Shown: positions 1 through 6,963 of the stretch, piece by piece | Layout: each line of letters starts with the position of its first letter | Position numbering within the stretch: position 1 is the first letter of the stretch | Source of the DNA: Planctomycetota bacterium | Lineage (GTDB): Bacteria > Planctomycetota > UBA1135 > UBA2386 | Length of the DNA stretch: 6,963 nucleotides | Direction of reading: 5' to 3' | NCBI GenBank assembly: GCA_947455805.1 | Contig: CANGSN010000162.1 | Coordinates: 1-6,963, forward strand | Notes under the pieces: model-generated | Seen by the model: only the letters and a program-made list of their open reading frames with translations | Database searches by the model: none | What the model was told of the DNA's origin: nothing | Position numbers and translations under genes: made by a program

Positions 1-12
1 CCCGGCGCTCGC

Positions 13-447
13 TCAGTGGCTGCGGGCCGGCGATGCCGACTGGCTGCCGCGCGCCTGCTTGCGCAGCGCGGAGTTCTGGCGCTCGTTGCGGCGCTCGAGG
101 AAGCGGCCGATCAGCCCGAACAGTTCGCGCGCCACCACCGGCGTCTGCACGAACGAGTGCACGTTGTACTTGGTCTTGTCGACCGCCATGTCGCGCACGT
201 TGCGCGGCGAGGTCAGCACGAACAGCTCGGTCGTGGTGTCGAACGAGCGCAGGTAGTGCATCAGCTTGACGGTGTCCTTCTGCCGCGGGTCGACGCCGAG
301 GAACACGGCGTCGAACGTGCGGCCGCGCATCTCGTTGACGCCGGCGTGGCCGGTGCCGACGGTGACGTGGAACTCCGGGAACTGTTGCAGCGCGACCTTC
401 ACCTGATCGCGCACCAGCGGGTCCTTCTCGACGAGCAGCACTTCCAT
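13..447 (-). CDS. Stand-alone receiver-domain protein with degenerate phosphorylation site
   Basis: A 144-residue protein built almost entirely of one response-regulator receiver (CheY-like) fold, about residues 1-118. The N-terminus VLLVEKDPLVRD aligns with the usual first strand and acidic pocket. FDAVFLGVDP (45-54) aligns with the strand carrying the phospho-accepting Asp. FVLTS (76-80) is the strand with the conserved Thr (T79), and FVQTPV (99-104) is the strand that normally holds the Lys-Pro pair. The acidic pair reads E7-K8, the acceptor position is G51, and the invariant Lys is T102; only T79 and P103 are kept. It is therefore probably not phosphorylated in the classic way and may act as a protein-interaction module. 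There is no DNA-binding or enzymatic output domain. The last 26 or so residues are basic and rich in Ser, Arg, Ala and Gln, probably disordered. The ATG at 447 is supported by a good ribosome binding site. It is divergent from the RNase HII-like gene. Fold assignment is fairly sure; role and partner are unknown. Confidence 0.85.
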   Translation of the reverse strand: MEVLLVEKDPLVRDQVKVALQQFPEFHVTVGTGHAGVNEMRGRTFDAVFLGVDPRQKDTVKLMHYLRSFDTTTELFVLTSPRNVRDMAVDKTKYNVHSFVQTPVVARELFGLIGRFLERRNERQNSALRKQARGSQSASPARSH

Positions 448-453
448 GGGGTT

Positions 454-458
454 CTCCT
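454..458 (-). promoter_or_regulatory. Shine-Dalgarno site of the receiver gene
   Basis: On the minus strand AGGAG is followed by six bases and then the ATG at 447, a near-ideal ribosome binding site. It fixes the start of the receiver gene. It is the only clear Shine-Dalgarno sequence correctly spaced before a gene start in this window. Confidence 0.75.
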
Positions 459-470
459 GCGCCCGCCCTC

Positions 471-518
471 ATCGGCCGGCACGGCCCCCGGGCCAGAGCC
501 CCACGACCGGCCGCCGAT
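471..518. repeat. Imperfect inverted repeat in divergent intergenic region
   Basis: The left arm ATCGGCCGG (471-479) pairs with the right arm at 507-518, which reads CCGGCCGCCGAT: the exact complement plus one extra CCG. Inside lies a smaller dyad GGCCC-CC-GGGCC (484-495). It sits in the 118-bp gap between the divergent receiver and RNase HII-like genes, so it could be an operator or an RNA hairpin in the receiver leader. In such GC-rich DNA a dyad of this size can arise by chance. Confidence 0.3.
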
Positions 519-530
519 GGCAGCGGAGCG

Positions 531-559
531 TTGACCCCCGCCCGCTCCCCTGCTTGTGT
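531..559 (+). promoter_or_regulatory. Candidate promoter of the RNase HII-like gene
   Basis: TTGACC (531-536, five of six bases of the sigma-70 -35 consensus) is followed by a 17-base spacer and TTGTGT (554-559), a poor -10. An extended -10 TG at 551-552 partly compensates. Transcription would begin about seven bases after the -10, that is at or next to the ATG at 566, giving a leaderless mRNA. This agrees with the lack of any Shine-Dalgarno sequence before that ATG. Evidence is by eye only. Confidence 0.25.
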
Positions 560-565
560 GGCGGC

Positions 566-1519
566 ATGCACTTCCTCGCCGGCGTCGACGAAGCGGGCCT
601 CGGCCCGATCCTCGGACCGCTGGTCGTCGGCGGCGTCGGCATGACCGGCCCGGCCGGCACCGATCCGTGGCGCGTGCTGAAGGCGCACGTCGCGCGCCAC
701 AAGCACGAGAAGGGCAAGGTGCGCGTCGCCGACAGCAAGAAGGTCAACCAGGGTCCACACGGCTTCGAGCGCCTCGAGCAGACGGCGCTGGTGTTCTGGG
801 CGGCGCAGCACGGCGGCCTGCCGGCGACGCTCGGCACCTGGCTGCTGGATCTCGGCGTCGACCTGCCGCTGCTGCAGCGCTGCCCGTGGTACGAGGACCT
901 GTCGCTGGCGCTGCCGCGCCACGGCACCGCCGACTGGCTGCTGCTGCAGGGCGAACTGGTGGCGAAGGCGCTGCGCAAGGCCGAGGTGACGTTGGTCGAC
1001 ATCGCCGTGCGCCCGGTCGACGTCGAGGAGTGGAACGGCCTGATCGCCGACACCGACAACAAGAGCCGCGCGCACTTCCACGCCTACGCCGAGGTGCTCG
1101 GCCGCCTGCTGGCGCGCCTGCCGCAGGCCGTCGACGGCCACCTCGTCGCCGACCGCTGCGGCGGCCGCATGCACTACGCCGCCGACCTGCGGCGCCTCGT
1201 GCCCGACGCGCGGCTCGAGGTCGACCACGAAGAGGCCGCCAGCTCGAGCTACAAGCTGCGCCGCGGCGAGCACACGACGTCGATCACGTTCGCCGAACGC
1301 GGCGAGGACCGCGCGTTCCCGACGGCGCTGGCCAGCTGCTTCGCGAAGTATCTGCGCGAGCTGATGGTCGAGTGCCTGAACCGCTGGTTCCAGGCCCGTG
1401 TGCCCGGGCTCGAACCGACCGCCGGCTACTACGTCGACGGCCATCGCTTCCTGGCAGCGGTGGCCCCGCAGATCGAACAGCTGGCGCTGCCGCGGCACCG
1501 GCTGGTGCGCGTGCGCTGA
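566..1519 (+). CDS. Divergent RNase HII-like protein
   Basis: A 317-residue protein of the RNase HII/HIII (type 2 RNase H) fold, which cuts the RNA strand of RNA-DNA hybrids and in HII nicks at single ribonucleotides in DNA. The first motif, GVDEAGLGPILGPLVVGGV (6-24), carries the catalytic Asp-Glu pair D8/E9. ADSKKV (55-60) matches the family DSK motif. HLVADRCGGR (192-201) offers the third acid, D196. ALASCFAKYLREL (254-266) matches the family helix AAASIxAKVxRDxxM, with D248 of GED just before it as the likely fourth acid. The usual HII GRG motif reads GLG here (11-13). At 317 residues it is about 120 longer than typical HII. It has no N-terminal extension as in HIII, so the extra length is internal. 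I chose the ATG at 566 because family similarity begins there; the frame is open back to 446, but that extension is low-complexity. There is no Shine-Dalgarno. Family is sure; substrate specificity is not. Confidence 0.82.
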   Translation: MHFLAGVDEAGLGPILGPLVVGGVGMTGPAGTDPWRVLKAHVARHKHEKGKVRVADSKKVNQGPHGFERLEQTALVFWAAQHGGLPATLGTWLLDLGVDLPLLQRCPWYEDLSLALPRHGTADWLLLQGELVAKALRKAEVTLVDIAVRPVDVEEWNGLIADTDNKSRAHFHAYAEVLGRLLARLPQAVDGHLVADRCGGRMHYAADLRRLVPDARLEVDHEEAASSSYKLRRGEHTTSITFAERGEDRAFPTALASCFAKYLRELMVECLNRWFQARVPGLEPTAGYYVDGHRFLAAVAPQIEQLALPRHRLVRVR

Positions 1520-1542
1520 GGCGCCGCGGACTCGCGAGAGAC
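1520..1542. other. Convergent intergenic gap with short palindromes
   Basis: The 23 bases between the two stop codons contain consecutive short palindromes, GGCGCC (1520-1525), CCGCGG (1524-1529) and CTCGCGAG (1531-1538). There is no T-run and no long stem, so I do not call an intrinsic terminator. Transcripts from both sides probably read into the opposite gene or end by Rho. Confidence 0.4.
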
Positions 1543-2013
1543 TCAGCCGTCGAAGCCGGCGTCGACTGCCAGATCCGGACCGTTGGCGGCGGCGACCGCG
1601 AGCTGGTCGCAGCGTTCGTTCTCGACGTCGCCGGTGTGGCCGCGCACCCACTGCCACTGGATCTCGTGCTCGCCGAGTGCCCGCAGCAGGCGCTCCCACA
1701 GGTCGCGGTTCTTGACCGGCTCCTTGCTCGACGTGCGCCAGCCCTTCTTCTGCCAGCCTTCGAGCCAACCCTTGGTCATCGCGTGGACCACATACTGCGA
1801 GTCCGACCACAGCGTGACGTCGCACGGCCGCTTCAACGCTTCGAGGCCGACGATCGCGCCGAGCAGCTCCATGCGGTTGTTGGTCGTGCGCTGGAAGCCG
1901 GCGGACAGTTCCTTGCGGTGCTCGCCGAACAGCAGCACGGTGCCGTAGCCGCCCCGCCCCGGATTGCCGAGGCACGCGCCGTCGCTGTAGATCGTCACTG
2001 CCGTCCGCGCCAT
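1543..2013 (-). CDS. rnhA: Ribonuclease HI
   Basis: A 156-residue cytoplasmic endonuclease that degrades the RNA strand of RNA-DNA hybrids (R-loops, primers), almost the same length as the 155-residue E. coli enzyme. The metal-binding acids are all visible: D11 in YSDGACLGNPG, E49 in NNRMELLGAI, D71 in LWSDSQYV and D136 in ENERCDQLA. The catalytic His is H126 in VRGHTGD. The basic, Trp-rich handle region that grips the hybrid is present at about 81-103 (GWLEGWQKKGW). The start is the ATG at 2013, where family similarity (MARTAVTIYSDG) begins; a longer reading to 2112 would add 33 residues unlike the family and overlap the neighbouring acpH gene. No Shine-Dalgarno is seen. It lies tail-to-tail with the RNase HII-like gene and downstream of acpH on the same strand, 53 bases apart, so it may be partly cotranscribed with that pair. 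Confidence 0.96.
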   Translation of the reverse strand: MARTAVTIYSDGACLGNPGRGGYGTVLLFGEHRKELSAGFQRTTNNRMELLGAIVGLEALKRPCDVTLWSDSQYVVHAMTKGWLEGWQKKGWRTSSKEPVKNRDLWERLLRALGEHEIQWQWVRGHTGDVENERCDQLAVAAANGPDLAVDAGFDG

Positions 2014-2019
2014 GGCGGC

Positions 2020-2048
2020 GTCGTACGGGAGAACGAGCGTCGGCACAA
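2020..2048 (-). promoter_or_regulatory. Candidate promoter of rnhA
   Basis: On the minus strand TTGTGC (2048-2043) lies 17 bases before TACGAC (2025-2020), each matching three of six consensus positions. The -10 ends six bases before the rnhA ATG, so transcription would start at the start codon itself. This is the same geometry as the candidate for the RNase HII-like gene. The elements are weak and by-eye; rnhA may instead be read through from acpH. Confidence 0.18.
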
Positions 2049-2066
2049 CCGCGCAGGGCGCCGGCC

Positions 2067-2651
2067 TCAATGCGGAGCGCTGGCCGCGGTGAAGGCGACG
2101 AGTTCCGGCCACAGTGCCGCGAAGTCGCGTTCGACCGCCGCGTAGTCGGCGCGCAGCAGTTCGCCACCCAAGGCGAGCGGCGTCGGCCGCGACATCCGGC
2201 GCGCCATCAGGCCGAGCACGCGCGCGATGCCGTCGACCGACGCGTAGCCCTCGAGCCAGCCGTCGGCGCAGAAGCGCGGCGCCACGCGCTGCAGCGGGGC
2301 GGGCAGCAGGGCCTGGTGGGTGCGCAGGTCCTGGTGCACGTCGGCGAGGAACTGCGGCAACGGCCGCCCGTCGCCGTGCTTCGCCCAGTCGCGCGCCAGG
2401 AAGTGGTCGAACCAGACGTCGAGCAACACGCCGGCGAAGCGGCGGTACGGCGGCACGAGGCGCGCCTTCGCCGCCACCACCACCGGATGCGCGTCGACGA
2501 AGCGGTCGATCGCGCGGTGCAGCGCGATGCCGCGCTGCAGTTCGGCGGGCAGCGTGGCGAGGTCGACGCCGGCGACGAAATCGCCAGCGAGGTTGCCGAG
2601 CCGCAGCAGCGGCTCTGGCGGCGACAGCCGCAGGTGCGCGAGCCAGTTCAC
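2067..2651 (-). CDS. acpH: Acyl-carrier-protein phosphodiesterase (AcpH, DUF479 family)
   Basis: A 194-residue protein, nearly the length of E. coli AcpH (193). That enzyme hydrolyses the 4'-phosphopantetheine arm from holo-ACP, turning it back to apo-ACP; it is a non-canonical member of the metal-dependent HD phosphatase group. Motifs in order: NWLAHLRLS (2-10), GNLAGDFVAG (19-28) with D24, GIALHRAIDRFVDAHP (41-56) with the H45 and D49 positions, and LDVWFDHFLARDW (77-89) with D78, D82 and H83. The C-terminal GLMARRMSRPTPL region also resembles the E. coli protein. The start is a GTG at 2651 overlapping the TGA of the upstream membrane-protein gene (GTGA); the family N-terminus MN(F/W)LAHL begins exactly there. 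No strong Shine-Dalgarno is seen, consistent with translational coupling. A larger reading frame upstream is the out-of-frame shadow of that gene. Family is sure; ACP as substrate is inferred from homology. Confidence 0.9.
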   Translation of the reverse strand: MNWLAHLRLSPPEPLLRLGNLAGDFVAGVDLATLPAELQRGIALHRAIDRFVDAHPVVVAAKARLVPPYRRFAGVLLDVWFDHFLARDWAKHGDGRPLPQFLADVHQDLRTHQALLPAPLQRVAPRFCADGWLEGYASVDGIARVLGLMARRMSRPTPLALGGELLRADYAAVERDFAALWPELVAFTAASAPH

Positions 2652-3463
2652 GCCTGCGGACCGGGGCGGCCGGCGTCGTTCCCCGTGGCGCGGGCCGCGG
2701 CTTCGGCGGCGGCGCGCGCGTCGGCCAGCGCCAGTTCGTTGCGCAGCGCGGCCCTGGCGATGCGGCCGATGACGACCAGCATCAGCACCGTCGCCGCCAC
2801 CGCGACGATCGTCGTCCACGGGGTCGAGCCCTGCTGCCAGTCGAGGTCCTGCAGGCCGGCACCGACCACCGCGACGGCGATCGCGCGCGGCGTGATGCCG
2901 AGCGCCGTGGCGGTGACGAACACCGGCCCGCGCACGCCGAACGCCGCCAGCAGCAGGTTGGTCGTCGCGAACGGCATCGCCGGCGACAGCCGCAGCAGCG
3001 CGATGATCCAGATCGAACGCCAGGCACTGCGGCCGAGCAGCGCCTGGTGCACGACCAGCGCGCGCGGCGAATCGGCGAGCGCCCGCAGCGCCCGTTCGCC
3101 GACCAGCGGCTGCAGCAGGCGATGGCCGACGATGGCGCCGAGCGCGATCACCAGCCAGGCGCAGAGTGATCCGAGCCAGCCGCCGAACAGGAAGCCGGCC
3201 GCGAGCGACGTGACGTGCGTCGGCAGCAGCGCCGCCGCCGCCAGCAACGCGCCGAGCGGCACGAACCAGGCCGCCGACCACGGCTCGCCTTCGAACCAGG
3301 GGCGCCACGTCGCGGTCGTCGTCGCCACCAGCGACGTGCCGAGCATCGGCACCACCATCGAGAACACCAGCAGCGGCCCGGCCGGGCCGAGGGCCACGAG
3401 GCGCTGGCGCCAGCGGGCGAAACGGCCCGGCGGGGTGGTCGACGGCGGCGGACTCTGGGTCAT
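2648..3463 (-). CDS. VTT-domain (TVP38/TMEM64, DedA-like) integral membrane protein
   Basis: A 271-residue inner-membrane protein of the SNARE-associated/VTT family. Hydrophobic segments lie at about 24-48, 65-82, 84-113, 150-177, 178-205 and 217-236. The VTT core spans about 80-205. It shows PTHVTSLAAGFLFGGWLGS (81-99) with its small-residue-rich re-entrant stretch, and ALLRLSPAMPFATTNLLLAAFG (155-176) followed by FVTATALGITPRAI (182-195), the Arg-x-Ser-Pro...Pro...Asn...Thr...Gly-x-x-Pro pattern of the family. Characterised relatives move or scramble lipids or lipid carriers; the substrate here is unknown. The N-terminus is Pro/Ser/Thr-rich, and the C-terminus (238-260) is an Ala-rich probably cytoplasmic helix. 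I chose the ATG at 3463; a GTG four codons upstream (3475) is possible. No Shine-Dalgarno is visible. It overlaps acpH by four bases (GTGA), so the two are almost certainly one transcript. It is divergent from valS. Confidence 0.9.
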   Translation of the reverse strand: MTQSPPPSTTPPGRFARWRQRLVALGPAGPLLVFSMVVPMLGTSLVATTTATWRPWFEGEPWSAAWFVPLGALLAAAALLPTHVTSLAAGFLFGGWLGSLCAWLVIALGAIVGHRLLQPLVGERALRALADSPRALVVHQALLGRSAWRSIWIIALLRLSPAMPFATTNLLLAAFGVRGPVFVTATALGITPRAIAVAVVGAGLQDLDWQQGSTPWTTIVAVAATVLMLVVIGRIARAALRNELALADARAAAEAAARATGNDAGRPGPQA

Positions 3464-3473
3464 GCGGCGTCGC

Positions 3474-3502
3474 ACGGTCCCGCATCGGCGGCTCCATGGC
3501 AA
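3474..3502 (-). promoter_or_regulatory. Candidate promoter of the VTT-protein/acpH operon
   Basis: On the minus strand TTGCCA (3502-3497) matches five of six bases of the -35 consensus. At a 17-base spacing the -10 would be GACCGT (3479-3474), which is poor. The position, 11 bases before the chosen ATG, is plausible, but the -10 does not support it well. Confidence 0.18.
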
Positions 3503-3521
3503 GCGCGCCGGCAGCAGAGGA

Positions 3522-3550
3522 GTGCCACGGGGCAGGCCCGTCCCTAAGCT
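3522..3550 (+). promoter_or_regulatory. Candidate valS promoter
   Basis: GTGCCA (3522-3527, four of six -35 bases), a 17-base spacer, then TAAGCT (3545-3550), which fits the TAnnnT -10 pattern common in high-GC bacteria. Transcription would start near 3557, leaving only about six bases of leader before the ATG at 3563. The TAA inside the -10 is also an in-frame stop, so valS cannot start further upstream. An AGGAG at 3518-3522 is about 40 bases from the ATG, too far to serve it. Confidence 0.3.
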
Positions 3551-3562
3551 GTTCGCCCGCCG

Positions 3563-6880
<3,318 letters not shown>

Positions 6881-6917
6881 CCGCACACGCTGCGACCAAG
6901 GCGTCACACAAGTGCGG
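6881..6917 (+). terminator. Weak hairpin after valS
   Basis: Directly after the valS stop, CCGCAC (6881-6886) plus ACGC (6887-6890) can pair with GCGT (6901-6904) and GTGCGG (6912-6917), leaving a one-sided seven-base bulge and a ten-base loop. Only ATT follows rather than a T-run, so this is at best a weak or Rho-assisted terminator. Confidence 0.25.
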
Positions 6918-6918
6918 A

Positions 6919-6948
6919 TTGCGCGCGCGGGCACGAGCGACACACTGT
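6919..6948 (+). promoter_or_regulatory. Possible promoter of a gene beyond the window
   Basis: TTGCGC (6919-6924) and, about 18 bases later, CACTGT (6943-6948) are loosely promoter-like and point out of the right edge. No start codon is reached before the window ends. The match is weak. Confidence 0.1.
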
Positions 6949-6963
6949 CGAGATCCTGTCCTC

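Noticed and set aside
446..565. N-terminal extension of the RNase HII-like protein from an ATG at 446
   Set aside because: It would overlap the start of the divergent receiver gene, has Pro/Arg-rich sequence unlike the family, and the conserved motif begins five residues after the ATG at 566.
1520..1542. Bidirectional terminator between the two RNase H genes
   Set aside because: Only short palindromes are present, without a stable long stem or T-runs on either strand.
556..2145. A 529-codon plus-strand frame across the RNase HII-like gene and antisense to rnhA
   Set aside because: Its translation is Arg/Ala/Pro-rich low-complexity with no motif, while two other frames there encode clear RNase H proteins.
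2067..3497. A 476-codon reading of acpH with a long N-terminal extension
   Set aside because: The extension is the shifted frame of the membrane-protein gene; AcpH similarity starts exactly at the GTG at 2651.
3518..3522. AGGAG as a Shine-Dalgarno for valS
   Set aside because: It is about 40 bases from the ATG, and the frame between is closed by TAA at 3545, so it cannot serve valS.

Overview
The window is about 7 kb of GC-rich DNA carrying six closely packed genes and no mobile element, CRISPR array, tRNA or rRNA that I can see. It reads as ordinary chromosomal housekeeping sequence from a high-GC bacterium. The valyl-tRNA synthetase is unusually long (1105 residues) with several lineage-style insertions. 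From memory this recalls Planctomycetota-type enzymes, so I lean towards that phylum or a relative, but this is a weak inference.

Layout, left to right. (1) A minus-strand gene (13-447) for a stand-alone receiver-domain protein whose phosphorylation-site residues are replaced. (2) A 118-bp divergent intergenic region with an imperfect dyad. (3) A plus-strand RNase HII-like gene (566-1519). (4) A minus-strand RNase HI gene (1543-2013), tail-to-tail with it, with 23 bp between the stops. (5) A minus-strand pair transcribed as VTT-family (TVP38/TMEM64/DedA) membrane protein (2648-3463), then acyl-carrier-protein phosphodiesterase (2067-2651). The two overlap by four bases (GTGA) and are probably translationally coupled. 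(6) A 99-bp divergent intergenic region, then plus-strand valS (3563-6880). (7) An 83-bp tail with a weak hairpin and possibly the promoter of a gene beyond the window.

Functionally, the two RNase H proteins both belong to the RNA-DNA hybrid or ribonucleotide removal theme but are of different types. The membrane-protein/AcpH pair points to lipid or fatty-acid metabolism. valS is a translation gene with its own apparent promoter. Most start codons here lack a Shine-Dalgarno sequence, and three have promoter-like elements only 6-12 bases upstream, which would fit leaderless or nearly leaderless mRNAs.

I found no clear new multi-gene system. The points most worth a second look are the degenerate receiver, the divergent RNase HII-like protein with Leu in its GRG motif, its pairing with RNase HI, the AcpH/VTT coupling, the extra segments in ValRS, and the possible leaderless starts.
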